Shown here one piece after another: positions 48,352 through 57,016 of a DNA stretch of 64,000 nucleotides. Location of the stretch: contig NZ_CP113797.1 in assembly GCF_026802175.1 (NCBI RefSeq), forward strand, positions 1,093,026 through 1,157,025. Direction: 5' to 3'. Below the pieces are notes generated by a model, which saw only the letters and a list, made by a program, of their open reading frames with translations, had not been told where the DNA came from and made no database searches. The DNA is from Thermocoleostomius sinensis A174 (lineage in GTDB: Bacteria; Cyanobacteriota; Cyanobacteriia; Elainellales; Elainellaceae). Made by a program: the position numbers and the translations under genes. How positions within the stretch are numbered: the first letter of the stretch is position 1; every line of letters begins with the position of its first letter.

Positions 48352-50538
48352 ATGGGACGTTTTTTTCAACGAAGACTGGTTCAGCCTGCTTATCCTGGTT
48401 CCCTGCGAACAATTTTGATTGCAGCGTTTGTGCTGCAAATTCTAGGCCCTGTTGGACTCGTGGGCTATCTCTCATTTCGCAATGGGCAAAAGGCTGTGGA
48501 AAATTTGGCGAGTCAGCTAGTGGATGAAGTGAACGATCGCATCGATCAACATTTAACTGATTATTTGAATACCCCACAGCAGATTAATCAATTCAATTTA
48601 TTTGCTCTCAAAGAAGGATTAATTCGGCTAGAAGATCAACAGCGCCTAGGACGCTACTTTTGGAAGCAAATGCAAGTATTTCCGAATGTTAGTTACATTA
48701 ATTTTGCCAACGCAGCGGGTGAATTTGTGGGCGTAGGTCGAGAAGATGATGGCGAACTTTTTATTGAGATCATTGACACAAACCATCCAACCGAATATTA
48801 CCGCTATCGGTTAGATGCGCAAGGAAATCGGCAACAGTTTTTGTGGTCTGAAACCTATAACCCCCATATGGATGAATGGTATAGTGACGCGGTGGCGGCT
48901 GGCAAACCCGTTTGGAGCACCATTTATCAGTGGAATGATCAGCCGGAGATCTTTTCGATTTCATCAAGCTATCCGGTTTATGATGAGCAGCGCAACTTAG
49001 TTGGCGTAATTGGTGTAGACCACATTCTGTCGCAAACAAATGACTTTCTTAAAAGTTTAGATGTGAGTCCATCAGGCAGAATTTTCATTTTAGAGCGGAA
49101 TGGGCTGGTGGTGGCTAGTTCTAGTGAGGAGCAAGCTTATGTGCAGATCAATGGCACCTATCAACGGCTCAATGCTGCCAAAAGTCAAGACCCGTTGATC
49201 CAAGCTACGACTCGGTATTTGGTTGAGCGCTTTGGTACTCTCGATCAAGTGGTTCACACTCAATTACTACACTTCAATCTGGAGGGCGAACGTCAGTTTG
49301 TGCAAGTATCGCCGTGGAACGATCGCTATGGACTCGATTGGCTGGTGGTTGTCGCCGTGCCCGCCTCAGATTTTATGGGACAAATCAATGTCAATACTCG
49401 GACTACGATCGGGTTGTGCCTTTTAGCCTTAGTATTAGCCATTGCGATCGCTATCTTTACGGCTCGGTGGGTGACGCAACCAATTTTACGCCTTAATGCT
49501 GCCGCCAAAGCTATCGCTAAAGGAAAGTGGGACAAAACAGTATCTATTCAGCGTCGTGATGAATTAGGGGAACTAGCAGATTCCTTTAACGAAATGGCCA
49601 GGCAACTAGAAGAATCTTTTACGACGCTAGAGCAAAAAGTAGAAGAACGGACTCATATCTTGTCGCAAACGTTAGAACAACTAAAAACTACACAGGCTCA
49701 AATTGTAGCTCAAGAAAAAATGGCGTCCCTGGGAGCTTTAACCGCAGGCATCGCGCACGAAATCAAAAATCCATTAAATTTCATTAATAATTTTGCAGAA
49801 TTATCGGTGGAATTGACTGAGGAATTAGTTGAGGAAATTAAACGAAGCATTAATTGCGTAGATGAAAATGCTCGATCGTACATGGATGAGTTACTGATGG
49901 ACTTGCACCAAAACGCTCAGAAAATCCATGAGCACGGCAAGCGAGCAGACAAGATTGTGAGAAGTATGTTGATGCATTCACGAGGAGAGCGATCCGAACG
50001 CCAATTAACAGACATTAATGCACTGTTAAATGAATCTGTGAATTTGGCATACCACGGAATGCGAGCACAACATAGCTCATTTAACCTTGCCATCAAACTG
50101 GATTTTGATGAAATAGCGCCAATGAAGGTTGTAGCATCAGATATGAGCCGTGTTTTCTTAAACTTAATTAATAATGCCTGCTACGCTACCCACGCTAAAG
50201 CAAAGCAGCAACGGAACCTCACTGACGCGTCCTATATCCCCCAACTAACTGTCAGCACTCGCGATTTAGAAACACACGTCAAGATCTATGTCCGCGATAA
50301 TGGTTTGGGGATTGCTCCTGAAATTCAAACAAAAATATTTGAACCTTTTTTTACCACCAAGCCGGCTGGTGAAGGAACTGGGCTGGGTTTGTCAATGAGC
50401 CACAAAATTATCGTGCAGGAACATCAGGGAAAAATTCAAGTTGATAGTGAATATGGGCACTATACCGAGTTTATTATCACTTTGCCAAAAACGATCGAAC
50501 TCCCAACGCTAATTGAATCGAGGAGAGACGCAGAATGA
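48352..50538 (+). CDS. Sensor histidine kinase with double-Cache-like sensor and HAMP
   Basis: The protein begins with a transmembrane helix (LIAAFVLQILGPVGLVGYLS), followed by an extracytoplasmic region of about 300 residues with a Cache-type pattern (GVGREDDGELFIEIIDTNHP, MDEWYSDAVAAGKPVWSTIY, ISSSYPVYDEQRNLVGVIGV), a second helix (IGLCLLALVLAIAIAIFTAR), a HAMP domain (RWVTQPILRLNAAAKAIAKG), a coiled coil and the kinase core. H469 in LTAGIAHEIKNPLNFI is the phosphorylated His, with DNGLGIAPEI, EPFFTTKPAGEGTGLGLSMS as the ATP-binding N, F and G boxes. The stop overlaps the start of the next response regulator by four bases (ATGA), so they are translated as a pair. Confidence 0.93.
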   Translation: MGRFFQRRLVQPAYPGSLRTILIAAFVLQILGPVGLVGYLSFRNGQKAVENLASQLVDEVNDRIDQHLTDYLNTPQQINQFNLFALKEGLIRLEDQQRLGRYFWKQMQVFPNVSYINFANAAGEFVGVGREDDGELFIEIIDTNHPTEYYRYRLDAQGNRQQFLWSETYNPHMDEWYSDAVAAGKPVWSTIYQWNDQPEIFSISSSYPVYDEQRNLVGVIGVDHILSQTNDFLKSLDVSPSGRIFILERNGLVVASSSEEQAYVQINGTYQRLNAAKSQDPLIQATTRYLVERFGTLDQVVHTQLLHFNLEGERQFVQVSPWNDRYGLDWLVVVAVPASDFMGQINVNTRTTIGLCLLALVLAIAIAIFTARWVTQPILRLNAAAKAIAKGKWDKTVSIQRRDELGELADSFNEMARQLEESFTTLEQKVEERTHILSQTLEQLKTTQAQIVAQEKMASLGALTAGIAHEIKNPLNFINNFAELSVELTEELVEEIKRSINCVDENARSYMDELLMDLHQNAQKIHEHGKRADKIVRSMLMHSRGERSERQLTDINALLNESVNLAYHGMRAQHSSFNLAIKLDFDEIAPMKVVASDMSRVFLNLINNACYATHAKAKQQRNLTDASYIPQLTVSTRDLETHVKIYVRDNGLGIAPEIQTKIFEPFFTTKPAGEGTGLGLSMSHKIIVQEHQGKIQVDSEYGHYTEFIITLPKTIELPTLIESRRDAE

Positions 50539-50906
50539 AAAGAGTCATGATTGTGGATGATGAAAAGGATGTGGAGGTGTTGTTTAAGCAGCGGTTTCGC
50601 AAAGAAATTAAGCAGGGACAGGTTGAATTTTGCTTTATGTTTTCGGCCGAGGCAGCACTAGATTATTTAAAACATCATTACCCTGTTTGCTTAGCGTTAA
50701 TTTTAACAGATATTAATATGCCGGGTATGAATGGACTTGAACTACTTCGGATCATTAAAGAAAGTTTTACGGATTTAACAGTGATTATGGTGACAGCCTA
50801 TGGAGATGAACAAAACTACCAAACAGCCCTACAATACGGTGCAGATGATTATATTCATAAACCGATCGAGTTCGATCGCCTAAAAGCAAAAATATTTGAA
50901 TCTTAA
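50535..50906 (+). CDS. CheY-like response regulator
   Basis: This 123-residue receiver-only protein has the acidic pocket at Asp8/Asp9 (IVDDEKD), the phospho-acceptor Asp59 in LILTDINMPGMNG, a Thr in VTAYGDEQ and the conserved Lys in YIHKPIEFDRL. It has no output domain, so it acts by protein interaction or as a phosphate relay. It overlaps the histidine kinase gene by four bases and lies 62 bases before a second receiver gene whose receiver sequence is similar (both have [16 protein letters not shown] and a FRK motif after the first helix), indicating duplication. Confidence 0.93.
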   Translation: MKRVMIVDDEKDVEVLFKQRFRKEIKQGQVEFCFMFSAEAALDYLKHHYPVCLALILTDINMPGMNGLELLRIIKESFTDLTVIMVTAYGDEQNYQTALQYGADDYIHKPIEFDRLKAKIFES

Positions 50907-50968
50907 TTACACCTTGAAAAATTGAATCAATCCCTTTCTTATCCTTTATTCTTTCGCCCTTTTCTTTC

Positions 50969-53188
50969 ATGCCCTCTAAAATTTTAGTTGTGGATGATGA
51001 ATCAGATTTGGAGATTCTCATTCGACAAAAATTTAGGAAGCAAATCCGTCAACAAGAACTGAATTTCGTGTTTGCCCGCAATGGACTTGAAGCCCTACAA
51101 AAAGTGCAGGAAGAACCGGATATCGATGTGGTGTTGACAGATATTAATATGCCTGAAATGGATGGACTGACGCTATTAACTGAACTGAAAGCGGCTCATC
51201 CCTTAATTAAGGCAGTGATTGTTTCGGCCTATGGTGATATGGAAAATATTCGCGCAGCTATGAATCGTGGCGCGTTTGATTTTCTAACAAAACCGATCGA
51301 TTTTCAAGATTTAGAAATTACAACGAGCAAAACATTAGAATATGTGCAGCAAATCAAGGACGCGCTTGAACAAGAACGTTTAGCTCGACAAGCACAAACT
51401 GAACTACTGGTTCACTTGCGGCAAGAAATTGATATTCGTCAGCAAACAGAAGAAGCATTACGGGAAAGTGAAGGGCAATTAACGCAGTTTTTGGAAGCAT
51501 TACCTGTAGCCATTGCGGTACTCGATATTCACGGCAAGCCTGTTTACAGCAACCATTTAGCTGAAGAATTATTGGGGCGAACGAGCGATCCCAATGCCCC
51601 AATTGATTCCATTTCGCAAGTGTATCAACTGTACCGTGCAGGCACAGATCAACTATATCCAGTTGAAGAACTATCGGTAGTGCGAGCCTTGCAGGGCGAT
51701 CGACATACCACAGATGATGTTGAAATTCGACAAGCTCATCGCGTGATTCCCGTAGAAGCGTGGGCAACCCCAATTTACGATCAAAAGGGCAATATCGCCT
51801 ATGCGATCGTGGCATTCCAAGACATTACGCAGCGACGACAAGCAGAATTGGAACGAGTACGATTCACGCAAGAACTGGAACGTAAAAATCAAGCGTTGCA
51901 ACAAGCAAAAGATGAATTGGCGATTGCCAATCGAACGCTAGAAGAAAAAGTACAAGAACGAACTCGCGAATTGCTCCAAACACTGGAAATTCTGAAGGCA
52001 ACTCAGGCTGAACTGGAAATTGAAAACGCACTTCTAAGAAGCGATCGACTGCCTTCTAGCTATGATTATCAAGTGGGTGGCAGTTTACCGATGGATGCAC
52101 CAACCTATGTGATGCGGCAGTCCGATCGGCATCTTTATCATGCGTTGAAGCTAGGTGAATTCTGCTATGTTCTCAACGCTCGTCAGATGGGAAAATCAAG
52201 CCTGCGAGTTCAAATTATGAAACGGCTGCAAGCTGAAGGAATGGTGTGTGCAGCGATCGATATTTCAGAAATTGGCAATCGCCAAACAACGTTAGAGCAG
52301 TGGTATGCGGGGCTAGCGTATGGACTATCAAGCAGTCTTGGATTGCTCAATCACGTCAATATTCGGACTTGGTGGCGAGAACATGCCTTTTTGACGCCCG
52401 TGCAGCGATTGGGTGAATTTATCAACACTGTTTTGCTAGAAATCATTCCAAATAACATTGTGATTTTTATTGACGAAATTGATAGTGTACTCAGTCTAGA
52501 TTTTGCCACGGATGATTTCTTTATTCTGCTGCGAACTTGTTTTAATCGTCGCGCCGATCAACCGCGCTATAAACGATTAACCTTTGTGTTGTTGGGCGTG
52601 GCAACTCCGTCCCATCTCATTCAGGACAAGAATCGGACTCCATTTAATATCGGACAGGCGATTGAACTCAATGGGTTTCAACTACACGAAGCTCAACCGC
52701 TACTGCGCGGACTCACCGATTATGTCCATAATCCTCAAGCTGTATTGAAAGAAATTTTAGCTTGGACGAACGGTCAACCTTTTCTAACACAAAAGCTCTG
52801 TAAACTGGTGCGCCATGTCAATCATCGAATTCCAGCCAGCAAAGAGCCTGAGTGGATTGAGCAATTGGTTCGCTCGCAGATCATTGATAATTGGGAAGTG
52901 CACGATGAACCAGAACATTTGAAGACCATTCGCGATCGAATACTCAATAACGATCGGTTTAGCCCTGATTTAGTAGTGCGACTGCTGCATCTCTATCAGC
53001 GTGTTTTGTGCCAGGAAGCAATTCCTACTGATAATGGCTTTGAACAAACTGAATTGTTGTTGTCTGGACTGGTGAGCAAGCGCGATGGTCAACTGCTGGT
53101 AGCAAATCGGATTTATGAAACGGTGTTTAGTTTAGAATGGTGCGATCGAGAGTTAGCAAAACTGAAGACGCGCCATGAGTTGTTATAG
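50969..53188 (+). CDS. Fusion of receiver, PAS, coiled coil and AAA_35 ATPase
   Basis: Four parts follow each other. A receiver (1-125; [12 protein letters not shown], Asp58 in [20 protein letters not shown]) begins the protein. A PAS domain (about 165-290; [40 protein letters not shown]) is followed by a coiled coil ([20 protein letters not shown]). The AAA_35-like NTPase (from about 365) has Walker [15 protein letters not shown] (about 403), Walker [15 protein letters not shown] (about 498) and the winged-helix-like C-terminus. The output is thus an AAA/STAND ATPase and not a DNA-binding or enzymatic domain, so phosphorylation may gate nucleotide-dependent assembly. It is the third gene of the kinase operon. 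Confidence 0.9.
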   Translation: MPSKILVVDDESDLEILIRQKFRKQIRQQELNFVFARNGLEALQKVQEEPDIDVVLTDINMPEMDGLTLLTELKAAHPLIKAVIVSAYGDMENIRAAMNRGAFDFLTKPIDFQDLEITTSKTLEYVQQIKDALEQERLARQAQTELLVHLRQEIDIRQQTEEALRESEGQLTQFLEALPVAIAVLDIHGKPVYSNHLAEELLGRTSDPNAPIDSISQVYQLYRAGTDQLYPVEELSVVRALQGDRHTTDDVEIRQAHRVIPVEAWATPIYDQKGNIAYAIVAFQDITQRRQAELERVRFTQELERKNQALQQAKDELAIANRTLEEKVQERTRELLQTLEILKATQAELEIENALLRSDRLPSSYDYQVGGSLPMDAPTYVMRQSDRHLYHALKLGEFCYVLNARQMGKSSLRVQIMKRLQAEGMVCAAIDISEIGNRQTTLEQWYAGLAYGLSSSLGLLNHVNIRTWWREHAFLTPVQRLGEFINTVLLEIIPNNIVIFIDEIDSVLSLDFATDDFFILLRTCFNRRADQPRYKRLTFVLLGVATPSHLIQDKNRTPFNIGQAIELNGFQLHEAQPLLRGLTDYVHNPQAVLKEILAWTNGQPFLTQKLCKLVRHVNHRIPASKEPEWIEQLVRSQIIDNWEVHDEPEHLKTIRDRILNNDRFSPDLVVRLLHLYQRVLCQEAIPTDNGFEQTELLLSGLVSKRDGQLLVANRIYETVFSLEWCDRELAKLKTRHELL

Positions 53189-53248
53189 TGACCGTTTCTC
53201 CGTCAAACTCATACCGAAAGAATTATTCAATGGCTGACCGAATTTGAA

Positions 53249-53485
53249 TTACCGCACAGTGACCGTTAGCGTGAGATCGCTCATTCCCCAAATTTCAAAA
53301 AATTGACGAAATAAGATTTGGCTAGCCGCGGTCAAATCGCCGTCAGGCCCAATGACACCACCTTGAATTAACTTTCCCCCATCAGTCTTCAGGTGTAATC
53401 GCCATTCACCGTTATCATCTTGCTTCAGCAGCAGCGATCCATTGGCCAAAACTTGCCCTGCTCGACTAATAATTGCACACCGCAT
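53249..53485 (-). CDS. Conserved-looking small protein, unknown
   Basis: The 78-residue product (MRCAIISRAGQVLANGSLLL, KQDDNGEWRLHLKTDGGKL, GPDGDLTAASQILFRQFFE) is small, with a beta-rich first half and a helical second half. The open frame reaches 53623 (TTG or GTG starts), but the upstream residues look non-coding; Met at 53485 gives a sensible start although AGGA lies about 11 bases away. It converges with the receiver-AAA gene. I do not know its function. Confidence 0.45.
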   Translation of the reverse strand: MRCAIISRAGQVLANGSLLLKQDDNGEWRLHLKTDGGKLIQGGVIGPDGDLTAASQILFRQFFEIWGMSDLTLTVTVR

Positions 53486-53779
53486 ACCTGTCCCGTTCCT
53501 GTTAAAACAACCCCACAACCTCTTTAGACAGTCACTCGATGCTAACCACTCTCTAGCAACCGGATGAATCAACCTTTTAGCTAAAAAAAGATTGCTCAAC
53601 CGAAGTACCGCCAGTCCAATCATTACTTCGATGACTATCTATCCTCAATTAGTTAACCACACCAAGGGGAATATCCCAACACTATGCCGTTCTAATTGTT
53701 AGACTATCTAAATGTTGATGTTAAAAATACGTTTGTGGCAAGACTCACTCGAAGATCTCAGCCCCTAGAGGCGCTTGGT

Positions 53780-54586
53780 ATGGTCGGCAGTGCGGCGGTA
53801 GAAATGCGATCGTTAACCCGCCATTTTGGTAAGTTTACGGCGGTTGATGATCTCAATTTAACGGTGCAGACTGGCGAAATTTTCGGCTTGTTGGGACCCA
53901 ATGGGGCAGGAAAAACTACGGTAATCAAGATACTGACAACGCTGCTTCCTCCTAGCAGTGGACAGATCTCTATCTCTGGTCTAAATTTGGTGCGACAATC
54001 GGCGTTGGTGCGGCGGGTGATAGGCTATGTGCCGCAAGCGCTTTCGGCCGATGGTAGCTTAACTGGTTACGAAAATCTGCTGATTTTTGCCAAACTGTAT
54101 GATATTCCTCGGGAACAGCGAAAACACCGAATTGCAGATGTGCTGGAACTAATGGGGTTGCAAGCAGCGGCCCATCGGTTGGTGCGGCAGTATTCGGGCG
54201 GCATGATCCGCAAGCTGGAAATAGCCCAAGCCATCTTACATCGTCCCCGCGTCTTGTTCTTAGATGAACCGACTGTTGGACTCGATCCATTAGCCCGTAG
54301 CCAAGTTTGGGAGTTGGTGACGCAGCTTCAATCTAATTACGGCACGACTGTGGTTCTGACGACTCATTTTCTAGAAGAAGCCAATTATCTCTGCGATCGC
54401 GTTTTAATCATGCATCAAGGACAGGCAATTGTTACAGGAACGCCTAGCGATCTAAAAGCTTCACTGGGCAAACCTGACGCAACGCTCGACGATGTTTTTA
54501 TTCAATATACAGGTGATCCATTAATGTCAGGAACGAACTATCATGAAACCTCAAAACTTAGACGCACGACCCAACGGTTGGGCTAG
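53780..54586 (+). CDS. Drug-type ABC exporter ATPase (DrrA-like)
   Basis: The ATPase carries Walker A GLLGPNGAGKTTVIKIL, the signature YSGGMIRKLE, Walker B RVLFLDEPTVGLDPLARSQV and the H-loop VVLTTHFLEEANYLCDRVL. The C-terminal LGKPDATLDDVFIQYTG matches daunorubicin-resistance (DrrA) ATPases, which pair with an ABC-2 permease to export drugs, lipids or antibiotics. Met at 53780 is preferred, with GAGG eight bases upstream; the frame runs back to TTG 53696. The next gene, a permease, overlaps by 44 bases. A MarR regulator completes the operon. Confidence 0.92.
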   Translation: MVGSAAVEMRSLTRHFGKFTAVDDLNLTVQTGEIFGLLGPNGAGKTTVIKILTTLLPPSSGQISISGLNLVRQSALVRRVIGYVPQALSADGSLTGYENLLIFAKLYDIPREQRKHRIADVLELMGLQAAAHRLVRQYSGGMIRKLEIAQAILHRPRVLFLDEPTVGLDPLARSQVWELVTQLQSNYGTTVVLTTHFLEEANYLCDRVLIMHQGQAIVTGTPSDLKASLGKPDATLDDVFIQYTGDPLMSGTNYHETSKLRRTTQRLG

Positions 54587-55409
54587 CGATCGGCCGGGTT
54601 GGCAATCAAGCAGTTGGCGATCGATTGGAATGAACAGCATTGAACTGGTGCAAAAAACGGCAGTGGCAGCAGAGTTAGAGATTCGCAAGCTGCGTCATGA
54701 TCCAAGTGATTTGGTACTGCGATCGGTGCAGCCAGTGTTGTGGCTACTGATTTTTGGGCAGGTGTTTACTCGGGTCCGAGCCATTCCTACTGATGGACTG
54801 CCCTATCTTGACTTCATGGCGGCTGGTATTTTGGCCCAAAGCGTCTTGTTTGTCGCTATTTTTACGGGCGGCATGTCAATTATTTGGGAACGGGATTTAG
54901 GGATTGTTCACAAATTTTTGGCTAGTCCAATTCCACGAGTGACCTTAGTCCTAGGTAAATCAGCCGCAACGGGGATTCGCAGCCTTTTTCAAATTATCGT
55001 CATCTATGGGCTGTCGCTACTGCTAGGCGTTAATCTCAATCTCAATCCGATTGCCGTTCTGTCAACCGTTCTTGTGGTGTTACTAGGTTCTGCCTGCTTT
55101 TGTACTTTCTCACTGATTATTGCTTGTTTAGTACAAACGCGAGAACGATTTACCGGAGTGGGACAACTACTAACCATGCCGCTCTTTTTTGCCAGTAATG
55201 CCATTTACCCTATCTCGCTGATGCCTGGGTGGTTACAGGTAGTCTCGCAAATTAATCCGCTCACCTATCAGGTAGATGCCTTACGAGCCACAATGTTAGC
55301 AGAAGGTTCCAGTACCTATGGTGTGGGGGTAGATGTGTTCATTCTGTTAACAATCGCTACTGTGCTAACGCTGATCTGTAGTCGGCTCTATCCCCGTGTT
55401 GCGCGCTAA
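54543..55409 (+). CDS. ABC-2 type exporter permease (DrrB-like)
   Basis: The 288-residue membrane protein has six helices (LVLRSVQPVLWLLIFGQVFT, FMAAGILAQSVLFVAIFTGG, GIRSLFQIIVIYGLSLLLG, VLSTVLVVLLGSACFCTFSL, a further helix, and VFILLTIATVLTLICSRL) in the ABC2_membrane order with FFASNAIYPISLMPGWLQVV before the last one. The N-terminal 30 residues are soluble and Trp/Arg-rich and may not be translated if initiation is at Met30 (54630), which would remove the overlap with the ATPase gene. It forms an exporter with the preceding ATPase. Confidence 0.9.
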   Translation: MKPQNLDARPNGWASDRPGWQSSSWRSIGMNSIELVQKTAVAAELEIRKLRHDPSDLVLRSVQPVLWLLIFGQVFTRVRAIPTDGLPYLDFMAAGILAQSVLFVAIFTGGMSIIWERDLGIVHKFLASPIPRVTLVLGKSAATGIRSLFQIIVIYGLSLLLGVNLNLNPIAVLSTVLVVLLGSACFCTFSLIIACLVQTRERFTGVGQLLTMPLFFASNAIYPISLMPGWLQVVSQINPLTYQVDALRATMLAEGSSTYGVGVDVFILLTIATVLTLICSRLYPRVAR

Positions 55410-55434
55410 CCTAAGTGGAGCAAAGAGCATACAG

Positions 55435-55917
55435 ATGGGCATACAGCGATCGGTCTCAACCACCCTATCGGAAACCTGTGCAACTACGCTGATGGAAACT
55501 GTGCCGTTGCTGATGCAGGTGATTCGAGCCGACATGCGGGCAATTGGGGCAACAACGCTTTCAGTTCCCCAATTTCGCACGCTGGCATTTCTCGATCGGC
55601 ATTCGGGAGCTTCGTTGTCTGATTTGGCCGACCATTTGGGTGTAACGGCGGCAACCGCCTCCGCTACGGTTGAAAGGCTGGTGCAACAGAATTATGTACA
55701 GCGCCTTTCCCATCCCCAAGAGCGTCGCAAAGTAGTATTAAGCCTAACTGAAGTTGGACTGCAACACCTCCAGCAGGCGCGCAGTCAAACTCGTCGTCAG
55801 ATTGCGGCTCTTCTCGATCGATTGTCTGAGGATCAACTGCTGCAAATTGATCAAAGCTTACGATCGCTGCAACAAATTTTTGAACTGAGGTTAAACGATC
55901 CTGAAAGCAGCGCGTAG
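55435..55917 (+). CDS. MarR family transcriptional regulator
   Basis: The MarR winged helix is clear: FRTLAFLDRHSGASLSDLAD, HLGVTAATASATVERLVQQN and YVQRLSHPQERRKVVLSLTE, about residues 40-105. MarR proteins repress exporter and resistance genes and release DNA on binding phenolic or other ligands. The frame begins at GTG 55396, inside the permease gene; ATG 55435 lies after the permease stop. No strong ribosome-binding site is visible for either. Being the third gene of the DrrAB-like operon, it is likely to autoregulate it. Confidence 0.93.
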   Translation: MGIQRSVSTTLSETCATTLMETVPLLMQVIRADMRAIGATTLSVPQFRTLAFLDRHSGASLSDLADHLGVTAATASATVERLVQQNYVQRLSHPQERRKVVLSLTEVGLQHLQQARSQTRRQIAALLDRLSEDQLLQIDQSLRSLQQIFELRLNDPESSA

Positions 55918-56039
55918 GCAGAGCTTTATAAATTGGATGAAGGATAGAATGGAATGCCTGCCAGAACAGGAGTTATGAAACTAAACTTGTCCTAATTACC
56001 TCTGCAACGGTTATCCATCCCAAGCACTTGTCATACTCC

Positions 56040-56097
56040 ATTTCAAAGCCACCGCTGAGTTGAACCTACCAACGGCTGGTGTCTTTTTTATATTTAG
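56040..56097 (+). terminator. Weak terminator-like element after the MarR gene
   Basis: ACCAACGGCTGGT forms only a short imperfect stem and is followed by GTCTTTTTTATATTTAG. The T-run is good, the stem is poor. Confidence 0.4.
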
Positions 56098-56165
56098 TTT
56101 TTATAGTCAGCTTTTATATCCAGCCTGGGTGTGCATAAGACCAATCAGCCAATCGTTGTAAAGGC

Positions 56166-56208
56166 AAGCAACCGTTCAAACAGGCAAGGGGGCGTTGCTT
56201 TTTTCTTT
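56166..56208 (+). terminator. Second terminator-like hairpin
   Basis: AAGCAAC and GTTGCTT (56166-56172, 56194-56200) form a seven-base stem with a 21-base loop, followed by TTTTCTTTG. It backs up the previous one for the exporter operon. Confidence 0.5.
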
Positions 56209-56359
56209 GAGATTGCAGTTTTGTGAATCTATCGTGGTAATCCCATGAAAGCGAATTTTCTCACTCGAACCAACAAGTTGGCTGAAAGGAGGAATGAATC
56301 TGTTTTTAATAAATTTTATTGTGTCAACAAGAGTATATGCTGATTAGCTGACAACACTC

Positions 56360-56478
56360 GATTCCCCTCACTTTAAATCTCTCTCCCAGAGTAGGAGAGG
56401 GACGTTGAAAACTCTCAACTGTTTCAACTCCCCGTCGCCCAAGGTTGGGAGAAGGGGTTGGGGGATGAGGGGGTAAAG
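56360..56478. repeat. Interspersed palindromic repeat, copy E
   Basis: TTCCCCTCACTTTAAATCTC, TCTCCCAGAGTAGGAGAGGG and CCCAAGGTTGGGAGAAGG with TTGGGGGATGAGGGGG give an imperfect long palindrome of the CCCCAACCCCTTCTCCC type. The rest of the 626-base spacer before the next gene contains no supported gene; a 32-codon frame at 56245-56343 is judged unlikely. Confidence 0.7.
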
Positions 56479-56543
56479 AAAAGAGTTGTCAGTCAATCAG
56501 GGATACATGTTCAACCTATCATCTTCGTTTTTCATCGGAGGAC

Positions 56544-56993
56544 ATGACAGTGCGAACCGATTTGAATACGATTGCGAGCCATCAAGGATTTCAAAACACG
56601 CTAGAACAAATAAATTTTGCACCTGTTGTTGATGTTCTTTGGTCGAAACACCAATGGACACCGCTACAAATAAAACAAGGAATTAATCAGTACAAGCAAT
56701 TGCTGTTTCTACTGTACTGCTATCCCCATGAAGCAATCGTCCCCGATCGAGAGACCGATCAAGTAATCCATGCGCATATTTCAACTAAGGATCAATACAT
56801 GGCCGATTGTGAGGTATTATTCAATCGAGCTTTAGAGCACGAACAGGGGTTTGGAACACGAGGCAACATTGATCAACTGGCTTGGCTATATACATTCCAT
56901 CGCACTCAACGTCGGATAGCGCAGCAGTTTCATCAAGAGCCAACACTTTGGCTACACCCCGCATACTGCGTACTACGCCCAGAACCAACGTAG
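56544..56993 (+). CDS. Glycine-rich-domain-like (GRDP/DUF1399-like) protein
   Basis: The 149-residue product resembles the small helical domain of plant and cyanobacterial GRDP/DUF1399-type proteins: YKQLLFLLYCYPHEAIVPDR, ETDQVIHAHISTKDQYMADC and EVLFNRALEHEQGFGTRGN. The usual motif EIDxxWHxHxLxTxxYxxDC is recognisable, but the Trp is replaced by Ile in DQVIHAHI. The domain may bind metal through its His residues; the function is unknown. GGAGGA lies two bases before ATG 56544, close for a ribosome-binding site, and GTG 56550 is an alternative. It converges with the NB-ARC gene. Confidence 0.55.
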   Translation: MTVRTDLNTIASHQGFQNTLEQINFAPVVDVLWSKHQWTPLQIKQGINQYKQLLFLLYCYPHEAIVPDRETDQVIHAHISTKDQYMADCEVLFNRALEHEQGFGTRGNIDQLAWLYTFHRTQRRIAQQFHQEPTLWLHPAYCVLRPEPT

Positions 56994-57016
56994 GCACCAG
57001 CACATAGGATCGTTAC

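Noticed and set aside
56245-56343. 32-codon frame (MKANFLTRTNK...) and a 17-codon frame at 56294 behind AAAGGAGGA
   Set aside because: The first has no ribosome-binding site; in the second the AGGAGG touches the ATG too closely. Neither has a recognisable neighbour relation.
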